The notes below the pieces were generated by a model. The model was not told the DNA's origin. It saw only the letters and a list, made by a program, of their open reading frames with translations, and made no database searches. From assembly GCF_050789285.1 (NCBI RefSeq), contig NZ_JBOUVX010000002.1:434001-498000 (forward strand): a stretch of 64,000 nucleotides of DNA, written 5' to 3'. This document shows positions 33,996 to 41,807 of this stretch, piece by piece. The translations under genes were made by a program, and so were the position numbers. Every line of letters starts with the position of its first letter. The stretch's first letter is position 1. The DNA comes from CAVPWP01 sp050789285. Its GTDB lineage: Bacteria > Pseudomonadota > Alphaproteobacteria > Rhodobacterales > Rhodobacteraceae.

Positions 33996-34681
33996 AACGG
34001 GGGATTCGCACGATCAACAGCGCTTCGGCCCGGCGGTTCGCGCGCGACGAATCCGGCACCACCCTGGTCGAACTGGCGCTTGTCATCGCGCTGTTCCTGC
34101 TGCTGTTCTTCGCGGTCCTGGATTTTGGCCGCATGGGGTCGGACTACGTCATGGCCGAAAAGGCGCTTCAGCGCGCGGTCCGCGTCGCGGCGACGCGCCC
34201 GGCCGCCTGCCCCGGAGTGCCCGAGACGCACCAGCCCGGTGCGTTCCTTCCCGGCACGACCCCCCCGCGCTATGGCACGCTTTGCCGCGCCGCGCCGGGC
34301 GTCGTCTGCGCCACCCCGGCCGAGATCACCTGTCAGGGCGATCTGTCGAACGCGACGGTCGCAGAAATCTGGTGGGGGGCCGATCGTGCGCCGGGCGGCG
34401 TTCCGGGCATCCGCGAGGTTCTGCCCTCGAACGCCGAGCCCCGCCACCTGGTGTTCCGCTACACCACAGACCCCGATCTGGGGTTCCTTGGCGGTCCCTT
34501 CGTGCCGATCGTGACCGTCGAACTGCGCGACCTCGACTTCCGCTACACCACCCCGCTGGGCCGGCTGGCCGGTATCGCGGGCGTGGCCAACGCGGGCACC
34601 CGTGGGGACAACGACATTCCGTTCCCCACCATCAGCGTCTCTCTCCCCGGCGAGGACCTTGCCCAAGGAGGCGACGGATGA
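33992..34681 (+). CDS. tadE: TadE-family minor pseudopilin (second copy, longer)
   Basis: A 229-residue TadE-like protein with DESG|TTLVELALVIALF (about 17-31), a membrane helix, then FGRMGSDYVMAEKALQRAVR, matching the TadE family. The ectodomain is longer than in the first copy and has four cysteines between about residues 71 and 113 (AACPG, LCRAA, VVCAT, ITCQGD). Duplicate TadE-like proteins are common in Tad loci (TadE/TadF/TadG). Overlaps the upstream gene by ATGA and ends at the tadZ start region. Confidence 0.86.
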   Translation: MKRGIRTINSASARRFARDESGTTLVELALVIALFLLLFFAVLDFGRMGSDYVMAEKALQRAVRVAATRPAACPGVPETHQPGAFLPGTTPPRYGTLCRAAPGVVCATPAEITCQGDLSNATVAEIWWGADRAPGGVPGIREVLPSNAEPRHLVFRYTTDPDLGFLGGPFVPIVTVELRDLDFRYTTPLGRLAGIAGVANAGTRGDNDIPFPTISVSLPGEDLAQGGDG

Positions 34682-34725
34682 CCCGACACTTTCAATTGAA
34701 GCCCACCTTTTCAGGAGTTTCGACA

Positions 34726-35934
34726 ATGGATCAAAGTCCCACGAGCCTGCTTTTGATTTCGAGCGACGACGCGGTCTCGCTCGACGTTCAGAGCGCCCTC
34801 GCAGACGACGGCATGATCAATGTCGTCACGAAATCGGGGACGCTTGCGCAGATGAACGGATCGGCGGCGTCGATTGCAAAGATGTACGACATCGTTGTCT
34901 TCACCACGGATCCCGACGACCCTGACGAGTTGAAGGCGATCGAGGATCTGTCGGCGAACCGTGCGTCGAACGCCGTCTTCTTCGCGCTGACCGACGACGA
35001 CCTGCCTTTGTCGAAGGTGCGCAAGCTGTCGCGCTGCGGCGTCGACGACATCATGCCGAAGGGCGCGCTCAGGGAAGAACTGCGCCCCCAGATTGCCACA
35101 TGGAAACAGCGGCGCGATGCGATGCTGCCGGCCGTCTGGGCCGGGCCGCAGAAGAAGGGGCGCATCATCACCGTCGCCCAGGCGCGCGGCGGGGTCGGAT
35201 CGACCACTGTTGCCGTGAACCTTGCCGACCAGCTGCTTGAACCGACCGGCTTCCGCAAGAAGCACAACAAGCACAGCGTGGTCATCGTGGACCTCGACTT
35301 CCAGTTCGGGACAGTCGGCACGATGCTTGACGTCGATGCGAACGACGGGCTGATCCAGCTTGCCATGGACGGGTTCGTGCCGACGCGGGACTATGTCGAA
35401 CAGTGCATCGTCACCGTCGACAGCGGGCTTGCGGTGCTTCCCGCGCCCTCGAAGTTCGGACCGCTCGAAGCGCTGAAGGTCGCGCAGGTCGAGGCGATCC
35501 TGACGGTTCTTCAGGAAAGCTACGACTATGTCGTGGTCGACTTGCCGCGGGCGCTGGTCAGCTGGCTCGAGCCGATCCTTGCGAAATCGGACGAGGTCAT
35601 CCTGGTGACGGACGTGACCGTCCCCTCGGTGCGCGCCGCTCGGAAGCTGATGGACTTCTTCCTTGCCGAGCAGCCCGGCCTCACCATCGAGATCGTCGTG
35701 AACTTCGAGAAGAAGCCGGTGCTTCTGGCCAGCCATCACCGCGAAGCCGCAAAGCTTCTGGCACATGACTTCAGCTACTGGCTGCCCCGCAACGACCGGG
35801 CCGCGCGGGAAACGGTCGACCGCGGCTGCCCGCTGTCGCGCGCGGCGCCGCATTCGGACCTTGCCAAGAGCATGCGAAAACTCGCCAGGGCCACGATCCG
35901 CAAGTTCGAAAGCCCCCAGACCACCAGAGTCTGA
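34726..35934 (+). CDS. tadZ: TadZ/CpaE pilus localisation ATPase-like protein
   Basis: A 402-residue protein with an N-terminal receiver-like domain (about 8-125; SLLLISSDDAVSLDV) and a C-terminal ParA/MinD-type domain (about 145-385). The P-loop reads ARGGVGSTTVAVN, with Ser in place of the usual signature lysine positions, a known deviation in TadZ/CpaE. Switch regions appear as VIVDLDFQFG and YVVVDLPR. TadZ places the Tad machine at the pole. Two in-frame ATGs, 34678 and 34726, each have a good ribosome site (AAGGAGG and AGGAG). I chose the second; the first overlaps the tadE stop and adds 16 residues. Confidence 0.88.
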   Translation: MDQSPTSLLLISSDDAVSLDVQSALADDGMINVVTKSGTLAQMNGSAASIAKMYDIVVFTTDPDDPDELKAIEDLSANRASNAVFFALTDDDLPLSKVRKLSRCGVDDIMPKGALREELRPQIATWKQRRDAMLPAVWAGPQKKGRIITVAQARGGVGSTTVAVNLADQLLEPTGFRKKHNKHSVVIVDLDFQFGTVGTMLDVDANDGLIQLAMDGFVPTRDYVEQCIVTVDSGLAVLPAPSKFGPLEALKVAQVEAILTVLQESYDYVVVDLPRALVSWLEPILAKSDEVILVTDVTVPSVRAARKLMDFFLAEQPGLTIEIVVNFEKKPVLLASHHREAAKLLAHDFSYWLPRNDRAARETVDRGCPLSRAAPHSDLAKSMRKLARATIRKFESPQTTRV

Positions 35935-36002
35935 GCGCCGCGACCTGCTTCAAGAAACAGCGACTGCCGCGCAGCGGTTTGAAAGACCAAAAGGGGCCAA
36001 CA

Positions 36003-37403
36003 ATGTTCCGAGAGTTCCAGACAGGTGAGACAGCGACCGCGCCGAACGTCGTTCGGTTCGGGCAGAACCGGCCGGCGCCGGTCGCTCCGGCACCCGAACC
36101 GCCGCGCGCCGTCGTGGACGCGGACCTTCAGTCCCGACTCGAACTCAAGAGCAAGCTGCACGACGTGCTGCTCGAGCGGTTGAACCTGGCGGTGCTGGAC
36201 AAGATCCAGGAGGACGAACTTCGGCGCGAGGTGAGCGGCCTGGTCGCCGAAGTCCTGAAGGACCTCGGCCGTCCGATGCGAAGCGAGGATTTCCGCCAGA
36301 TCGTCGACGAACTTCTCGACGAGGTGCTTGGACTAGGCCCGCTCGAGCCGCTTCTTGCCGACCCGACGATCAACGACATCCTCGTCAATTCGTTCGACAA
36401 GGTCTACGTCGAGCGTCGCGGCGTGCTCGAGCGGACGGCCGTCCGGTTCCGTGACGAACGGCATCTGCTGCGGATCATCGACAAGATCGTCTCGCGCATC
36501 GGGCGCCGGATCGACGAGAGCGTTCCCTGGGTCGACGCCCGTCTTGAGGATGGCAGCCGCGTCAACGCGATCATCCGGCCCTGCGCCATTGACGGGCCAT
36601 CGGTTTCGATCCGGAAGTTTTCCCGCGTCCCGCTGACCATGCAGTCGATGATCGACATCGACACGCTGTCCGAAGACGCCGCGCGCCTTCTGCGCGGTCT
36701 TGTCGAGGCGCGCCTGAACATCCTCATCTCGGGCGGGACGGGCACCGGCAAGACGACGATGCTGAACGCCATGTCGTCCTACATCAGCAACCGCGAGCGG
36801 ATCGTGACGATCGAGGACGCGGCCGAGCTTCAGCTTCAGCAGGAGCATGTCGTGCGCCTTGAAACGCGTCCTCCGAACCCGTCGGGCAACGGCGCGATCA
36901 TCCAGCGCGACCTGGTGCGCAACGCGCTGCGGATGCGCCCCGACCGCATCATCGTGGGCGAGGTCCGGGGGCCGGAAGCCTTCGACATGCTTCAGGCCAT
37001 GAACACCGGTCATGACGGATCGATGACCACGGTCCACGCCAACACGGCGCGCGATGCGCTGGGCCGGATCGAGCAGATGGTCACGATGGGCGGCTTCGAA
37101 CTTCCGCACTCGGCCGTCCGCGGGCAGATTGCCTCGGCCATCCATTTCGTCGTTCAGCTTACCCGCCTCAGCGACGGACGCCGGCGCGTGACCAGCATAT
37201 CCGAACTGACCGGCATGGAAGGCGACGTCATCACCATGCAGGACATCTTCGTCTTCAAGCGCACCGGGAAGGACGCAGACGGCCGCGTGAGGGGCTACTT
37301 CACGCCAACCGGAATCCGCCCCCAGTCGGCCGAACAGCTGATCGCCGCCGGCGTCGACATGAGCGGCATTTCGTTCGTGAAGAGGGCGCCGAAAGATGAT
37401 TGA
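36003..37403 (+). CDS. tadA: TadA/CpaF secretion ATPase
   Basis: Cytoplasmic motor ATPase for Flp pilus extension (and, in some Tad systems, retraction). The 466-residue protein has an N-terminal domain to about 170, then the Walker A motif SGGTGTGKTTMLN (about 244-256), an Asp box near VTIEDAAELQL, Walker B RPDRIIVGEVRGPEA (about 310-324) and the His box TVHANTARDAL. ATG 36003 was chosen; the open frame starts 24 bases earlier without a ribosome site. It lies 68 bases after tadZ and overlaps tadB by 8 bases. Confidence 0.95.
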   Translation: MFREFQTGETATAPNVVRFGQNRPAPVAPAPEPPRAVVDADLQSRLELKSKLHDVLLERLNLAVLDKIQEDELRREVSGLVAEVLKDLGRPMRSEDFRQIVDELLDEVLGLGPLEPLLADPTINDILVNSFDKVYVERRGVLERTAVRFRDERHLLRIIDKIVSRIGRRIDESVPWVDARLEDGSRVNAIIRPCAIDGPSVSIRKFSRVPLTMQSMIDIDTLSEDAARLLRGLVEARLNILISGGTGTGKTTMLNAMSSYISNRERIVTIEDAAELQLQQEHVVRLETRPPNPSGNGAIIQRDLVRNALRMRPDRIIVGEVRGPEAFDMLQAMNTGHDGSMTTVHANTARDALGRIEQMVTMGGFELPHSAVRGQIASAIHFVVQLTRLSDGRRRVTSISELTGMEGDVITMQDIFVFKRTGKDADGRVRGYFTPTGIRPQSAEQLIAAGVDMSGISFVKRAPKDD

Positions 37404-38409
37404 CCTTCGCGATCTCGATCTGGATGCCCTGGGTCTGGGCGCGCTGAACCTTGGCGCGCTCGACGCGCGGTTCGTGATCTTCGTCGGCCTCTTCCTGGGA
37501 ACGCTTCTGGCGTTCGAGGGTCTTCGCCAGCTCTTGTCGCGCGGCGAGAGGCAGGACGAGGCCAAGAGCCGGCGGATGAGGATGATCAAGGCCGGCGCGA
37601 CCACCGAACAGATCCTTCAGGTTCTCAAGCCGCCAGCACGCAAGTCCGGGTTCGAGGCCGTTCCCCTTTTTGGAAGCGTGCCGCATGCCTTGCGGCAGGC
37701 GGGTCTTACCCTTCGCCCCGAAGCGTTTTTCGGGGCGATCGTCGCAGGGGCGGTGATCTTCGCAATTGCCGGGTCGCAGGTGATCAACCCGGCGATCGCG
37801 ATTTCCCTTGCGGTCGGGCTGTTCCTGATCGTGCCGCCCCTCATCGTGCGGCACCTGAGGAACCGCCGCCTCAACGCCTTCGTGCACCAGTTGCCCGATG
37901 CGCTTGAACGCATGGCGCGCGGGCTGCGCGTGGGCCATCCCCTGAACACGACGCTTGCAAGTGTGGCCAACGAGATGTCCGATCCGATCGGGTCCGAATT
38001 CGGCATCGTCGTCGACCAGGTCGCCTATGGCGACGACCTGAGCGATGCGATGCGCGAACTTGCCGAGCGCATCGACGTCGAGGACATGCACTATCTCGCG
38101 GTCAGCGTCGGGATACAGCATGGCACCGGCGGGGATCTGGCCGCGATCCTCGACACGCTGTCCCGTGTCATCCGCGATCGCGCCACGATGCGTCAGAAGA
38201 TCAAGGCCATCTCGGCGGAATCGCGGCTTTCGGCCATCTTCCTGTCCTGCATCCCGGTCTTCATCTTCTTCTTCATGTCGGTCACGACGCCGTCCTACTA
38301 CAACGGTGTGTCCGACGACCCGCTGTACGTCCCCATGCTTGTCACCATTGGGGTCTTCATCGCGGTGAATGCCGTCTTGCTGCGCAAGCTTGTCCGTTTC
38401 CGGTTCTGA
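37396..38409 (+). CDS. tadB: TadB inner-membrane platform protein (T2SS F family)
   Basis: A 337-residue integral membrane protein of the GspF/TadB family. It has one N-terminal span (about 24-42), a pair of spans around 108-145, a cytoplasmic T2SSF domain with QLPDALERMARGLRVGHPL (about 173-191), and two C-terminal spans (about 285-305 and 310-330). It forms the base on which pilins are assembled with TadC. Overlaps tadA by 8 bases and ends 18 bases before tadC. Confidence 0.93.
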   Translation: MIDLRDLDLDALGLGALNLGALDARFVIFVGLFLGTLLAFEGLRQLLSRGERQDEAKSRRMRMIKAGATTEQILQVLKPPARKSGFEAVPLFGSVPHALRQAGLTLRPEAFFGAIVAGAVIFAIAGSQVINPAIAISLAVGLFLIVPPLIVRHLRNRRLNAFVHQLPDALERMARGLRVGHPLNTTLASVANEMSDPIGSEFGIVVDQVAYGDDLSDAMRELAERIDVEDMHYLAVSVGIQHGTGGDLAAILDTLSRVIRDRATMRQKIKAISAESRLSAIFLSCIPVFIFFFMSVTTPSYYNGVSDDPLYVPMLVTIGVFIAVNAVLLRKLVRFRF

Positions 38410-38427
38410 CGAGGGTAGAGACATCCG

Positions 38428-39411
38428 ATGTTCGATCTTCAATCCATTGGCATTTCGACCAACCTGCTGATCCTTGGCGCCGTCGGCGCGGGCGCGATGC
38501 TTGCCGTCGTCGGTGTGGCCCAGGTCATGTCCGACAAGAGCGTCGCGGCGACGCGCATCGCGCAGTACGGCCGGCCGCGGTCCACCGGACAGCGCCAGAC
38601 GCTGGTCAAGGACGAACACTCGCGGGCCTCGGAATTCGCCGCCGGCATCCTTGCGGACGACGACCGCCAGCGGGTTCAGGTCCAGCGCGAACTTGCCCGC
38701 GCCGGTCTGCAGGGGCCGCATGCGGTGCGCAATTTCTTCCTGTTCCGTGCCGGTTCCGGACTGGTGCTGCCGGGCCTTTTCCTGCTGCTTCTGGCCTTGG
38801 CGCAGGCGGGCAGTCCGCTTCTGCCCGAAATGCTGACCGACTGGCTGAACGGACTTGGCAGCATGGCCACGCTGATCGGCCTCGCGTTGCTGTGCTATGT
38901 CGGCTACGTCCTGCCGGGCTACTGGCTTGACCGTCGCGTGGCCGAACGCAAGTGGCGGATCGAGGCCTCCTTCCCGAACGCACTCGACCTTCTGCAGATC
39001 TCGGTCGAGGCGGGCCTGGGCTTTGATGCTGCCATGATGCGCGTTGCGCAGGAGATCGCGCCGGTCGCCCCCGAACTTTCGGAAGAGTTCATGATCGCCC
39101 AGGCCGAGATCCAGGCCGGGCAGGAACGGTCGAAGGCACTGATGTCACTGGCCAACCGAACCGGGGTCGAGACGATCGCCTCCTTCGTCAGCGTCGTGCT
39201 CCAGTCGATCCAGTTCGGAACCCCGATGGGTGAGGCCTTGACCACCTATTCCCGGGAGATGCGAATTTTCCGCGAATTGCGTGCCCAGGAAAAGGCGAAC
39301 AAGCTTCCGGTGCAGATGTCCGCGGTGCTTGCCTCGTTCATGTTGCCGTCGATCGTGATGATCACTCTAGGCCCGGTCGTGATTCGGTATATCCGCTATT
39401 TCGCCTCGTGA
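38428..39411 (+). CDS. tadC: TadC inner-membrane platform protein (T2SS F family)
   Basis: A 327-residue paralogue of TadB with the same arrangement: one N-terminal span (about 12-32), a hydrophobic pair around 105-165, and a T2SSF domain with SFPNALDLLQISVEAGLGFD (about 185-204). A hydrophobic C-terminal region follows. TadB and TadC together make the inner-membrane platform. The last gene of the main tad run; the following 291 bases are a regulatory region and no tadD, rcpA or rcpB gene follows. Confidence 0.93.
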   Translation: MFDLQSIGISTNLLILGAVGAGAMLAVVGVAQVMSDKSVAATRIAQYGRPRSTGQRQTLVKDEHSRASEFAAGILADDDRQRVQVQRELARAGLQGPHAVRNFFLFRAGSGLVLPGLFLLLLALAQAGSPLLPEMLTDWLNGLGSMATLIGLALLCYVGYVLPGYWLDRRVAERKWRIEASFPNALDLLQISVEAGLGFDAAMMRVAQEIAPVAPELSEEFMIAQAEIQAGQERSKALMSLANRTGVETIASFVSVVLQSIQFGTPMGEALTTYSREMRIFRELRAQEKANKLPVQMSAVLASFMLPSIVMITLGPVVIRYIRYFAS

Positions 39412-39420
39412 CCTGTAGAA

Positions 39421-39435
39421 TTAACGCTTCATTAA
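39421..39435 (+). promoter_or_regulatory. CtrA-type binding site (TTAA-N7-TTAA)
   Basis: Exact TTAA at 39421-39424 and TTAA at 39432-39435 with a seven-base spacer, followed by CC. This is the full CtrA recognition pattern known from Caulobacter and used across Alphaproteobacteria. It lies 10 bases after tadC and 268 bases upstream of the luxR-type gene. CtrA controls pili, motility and gene transfer agents in Rhodobacterales. Occupancy is inferred only. Confidence 0.5.
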
Positions 39436-39441
39436 CCGTAG

Positions 39442-39506
39442 ATGAACGGAAAATGAATTCGAGTTAAGCCGAAAATGAACGGAAGTTTCGGCGCTTGCGG
39501 CTTAAC
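39442..39506 (+). repeat. Direct repeat and competing hairpins downstream of tadC
   Basis: ATGAACGGAA occurs twice (39442-39451 and 39475-39484), offset by 33 bases. The second copy lies in the loop of a hairpin GCCGAAA (39468-39474)/TTTCGGC (39486-39492). A longer alternative pairs GTTAAGCCG (39463-39471) with CGGCTTAAC (39498-39506). The two pairings share GCCG and exclude each other. No T-run follows. The region is AT-rich and non-coding. It could be a tadC 3' structure, an attenuator or an operator array for the luxR-type gene. Confidence 0.45.
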
Positions 39507-39702
39507 CTGATACTTCCGACCATTGAACATGTTGGTTCATCAATCGGCCTGCTGGGTTGCGATTGGGGCACGGAAACCTTGATTTTTGCCCAGATTTTGC
39601 CTTTCCTTTGCCTTGGGTTCGAGGGGGTCGGCACAGTGTTCCGGCGTGTCTTGCCAATATCCGCCCCCTGCGTTCAAGAGTGTGTGGTGTTTGGATTTTG
39701 AC

Positions 39703-40572
39703 ATGTTCGGCGAGTATGGTCCGTATGCAGGCCCCGGTTTTTCCGATTCCGTTAATGGTGTGGAAATACTGGGTCCGGTTCTTCAATTCCTTGAATCGAC
39801 AAATGAAAGAATTCCGCTTGATGGCGGCCTGGGGGCGATTCAGAGTTTTCTCGGTGCCGAGGCGATCGCGATTTCCCGAAACACCTTCAATTCCTCGGCG
39901 CCTCGCATCGTGGCGGTCTGCGATGGAAATGCGCAGCGGTGCAGCGCGCCGCTGGAACGCGCCTTCGTGGCCGAGCTTCTTGGCCCTTACCTTGACCGAC
40001 TGAAGACGGGCGCAACGTGGTCGCTGTCGCGCCATCTCGCCGGGTCGGGCGGTGAGCCGCACCCCGCAGTCGCCGGGTGGATGCGCCGTCGTGGCTTGAA
40101 GGACATCGTCGTCGTCGTGCTGGAAAGCCGCAACGGCCATTCGGATTATCTCGAGATCCATCTGCGGCAGGAGGCCGGTCGGCCGTTCGAGGCGAAACTC
40201 GACATGCTCGGGCCGCTGCTGTCCCGTTTCTGGGCGAACCGGAAGCCCGGTCTGGTGACCGACTGTCTTGGCCGCCGCAAGCTTCAGCGCGTGTCGGGGG
40301 GCAACGCAATGTCGGCAGACGTTCCACTTCTTTCCGACCTCAATCCTGCGGGGCTGACCAGGTCGGAGTTCCGGGTCTGCACCATGGTGCGACGCGGTCT
40401 GACGGTCAGGGCCATCTCGGAAGAGCTGGCGCTGTCGGTGACGACGATCCGAACCCATTTGCGCAGCATCTATGCCAAGACCGGGGTTTCCGGGTTCAAC
40501 GAACTGGCCCATCGCCTGATCGCAGCCGAGGGGCAGGCCGCGCGGGGTCAAGGCCATCGACTGATCGCCTGA
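39703..40572 (+). CDS. LuxR-family transcriptional regulator with unrecognised N-terminal domain
   Basis: A 289-residue regulator. The C-terminal 65 residues (about 222-285) form a LuxR/GerE helix-turn-helix: GLTRSEFRVCTMVRRGLTVR then EELALSVTTIRTHLRSIY and the AKTGV ending. The N-terminal 210 residues do not show a receiver aspartate or the Trp/Tyr/Asp set of acyl-homoserine-lactone binding domains; the fold may be PAS/GAF-like. The preceding DNA is AT-rich with a CtrA-type site and a TGAAC-N6-GTTCA dyad (39524-39539). It lies 10 bases before tadV, so it probably regulates or is expressed with the pilus locus. ATG 39703 is a likely start; an in-frame ATG at 39586 is possible. Confidence 0.8.
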   Translation: MFGEYGPYAGPGFSDSVNGVEILGPVLQFLESTNERIPLDGGLGAIQSFLGAEAIAISRNTFNSSAPRIVAVCDGNAQRCSAPLERAFVAELLGPYLDRLKTGATWSLSRHLAGSGGEPHPAVAGWMRRRGLKDIVVVVLESRNGHSDYLEIHLRQEAGRPFEAKLDMLGPLLSRFWANRKPGLVTDCLGRRKLQRVSGGNAMSADVPLLSDLNPAGLTRSEFRVCTMVRRGLTVRAISEELALSVTTIRTHLRSIYAKTGVSGFNELAHRLIAAEGQAARGQGHRLIA

Positions 40573-40581
40573 GGACAGAGG

Positions 40582-41043
40582 ATGACACCGTTCCTTCTGC
40601 TTCTGCCGATCCTGTTCGTCGCGGCCGTCTTCGATCTGCGTCACTACCGGATTCCGAACCTGTTGGTGTTACTTGCGCTTGCCCTGTTTCTTGCAACGGC
40701 GGTCATTCCGGGTTCGGACGAAGTGGCGGCCCGTCTGCTTCAGGGAGCCGTGACCTTCGCGATCTGTTTCATCCTGTTCGGCCTGCGTCTGATGGGCGGA
40801 GGGGACGCAAAGCTTTTGCCGGTGGTTCTGCTTTTCGTGCCTGCAGGCGACGTCGCCACCTATCTGTTCTGTCTGTCCTTCGGCCTGGCGCTGGGGATCG
40901 GTGGCCTGACGCTCTTGCGCAGGTGGGATGCCGTTCCGGCCGCGGGCTGGGCCGCGTTCGAGCGGCGCGAGGGTTTTCCCGTGGGCCTTGCCATCGCGAT
41001 CTCGGCGGCTGCCTTCGCCGCAGTCCAGAGCTGGACGCCTTAG
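40582..41043 (+). CDS. tadV: TadV/CpaA prepilin peptidase (A24 family)
   Basis: Inner-membrane aspartic protease that cleaves prepilin leaders. The 153-residue protein is the short TadV type without the methylase domain. The two catalytic aspartates are in AVFDLRHYRIPN (Asp18) and GGGDAKLL (about Asp75). About five membrane spans are visible. Its place after the luxR-type gene rather than beside flp is unusual. It would process Flp, both TadE proteins and possibly the Ser/Gly-rich protein at 9.4 kb. Ten bases after the regulator stop, so co-transcribed. Confidence 0.92.
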   Translation: MTPFLLLLPILFVAAVFDLRHYRIPNLLVLLALALFLATAVIPGSDEVAARLLQGAVTFAICFILFGLRLMGGGDAKLLPVVLLFVPAGDVATYLFCLSFGLALGIGGLTLLRRWDAVPAAGWAAFERREGFPVGLAIAISAAAFAAVQSWTP

Positions 41044-41501
41044 CCTGCGAGGCTCGTCAGGCCATCCGGCGATCGGAAGTCTGACGGCTGCAAGATCGGC
41101 GCCGCGCGTTGTTTCCATCGCCGCCACGGTGCGTTCACAGATCCGCCCCAGGCATCCCGTCTTCTGCGTCCGGCGCCCACGCCTCGATAAAAAGTGTAAA
41201 ATCAAGATGTTAGTTCGCGTGACCAGCGCGCGGCCGAGGGTGCCGGGGGGAGGCTCGGTCGCGGGACAGGAAAGATGCCCAATTTCTGTAACATTCACTC
41301 AAACTAATGACAAATTAGGATAGCTTATATTGACTTGTTCGTAATGAGTTCCCGAGTACCCCGATCCGCTCTTGGTGGCGCATGTTGCGCCACCGGGCGG
41401 GTCGGACTGGGACCAGATCCGATCCTTCGGGCACCGGTCCGCAGACGACCCGACCGACCGCGTCGCCACCCCCAGCTCGACCGGACCGACCCATCGCCAG
41501 C
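41044..41501. other. 458-base convergent intergenic region with AT-rich core and perfect palindrome
   Basis: Between the ends of tadV (plus) and the HNH gene (minus) I see no credible gene. An AT-rich core (about 41190-41350) contrasts strongly with the rest of the window and includes CTAAT/ATTAG flanking five bases (41305-41319). Just after it is a perfect nine-base inverted repeat, GGTGGCGCA (41374-41382) and TGCGCCACC (41386-41394), with a three-base loop and no T-run on either strand. An uncharacterised small RNA, a protein-binding site or remnant of inserted DNA are possible. Confidence 0.45.
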
Positions 41502-41807
41502 CTAGCGCCGCCTTGCCTGTCTTCGCGGGCCGGCAGTGCGCGAGATGAACTCTGGCGGACGTTTCGCAACCCACACGGCGAAGGCAGCAAGTCGCGGGTG
41601 CGTCCGAAGGGCCTCGATCGTGCTGAATTGGCGCGCAAGTTCGGTCTCGGACAGGGTGGCGTGGATTTCCTTGTGGCAGATGTGATGCAACAGAACGGTC
41701 GGCCCACCCTTGCCGCCGCGCAGCTTTGGCGTCAGGTGATGCAGGCTTTGCGGAACGTCGGGCGGAATCGGCCGGCCGCAGAGCGGGCAAAGGGGATCGT
41801 CGGTCAT
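41502..41807 (-). CDS. Small HNH-type nuclease-like protein
   Basis: A 101-residue protein with a zinc knuckle CPLCGRPIP (7-15) followed by the HNH pattern: SLHHLTPKLRGGKGG (about 22-36) and HHICHKEIH (about 42-50). This matches short bacterial HNH proteins, often listed as HNH endonucleases or restriction-endonuclease-like; a role in DNA cleavage in the cell is not shown. The C-terminus is basic. Its ATG (41807-41805) interlocks with the ATG of the divergent flavoprotein gene (41806) in the palindrome CATG, so each 5' leader lies inside the other gene. Confidence 0.82.
   Translation of the reverse strand: MTDDPLCPLCGRPIPPDVPQSLHHLTPKLRGGKGGPTVLLHHICHKEIHATLSETELARQFSTIEALRTHPRLAAFAVWVAKRPPEFISRTAGPRRQARRR

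Noticed and set aside
41308..41360. Sigma-70 promoter from ATGACA or TTGACT in the AT-rich region
   Set aside because: No -10 hexamer at acceptable spacing could be matched to either candidate -35, so no promoter is claimed.
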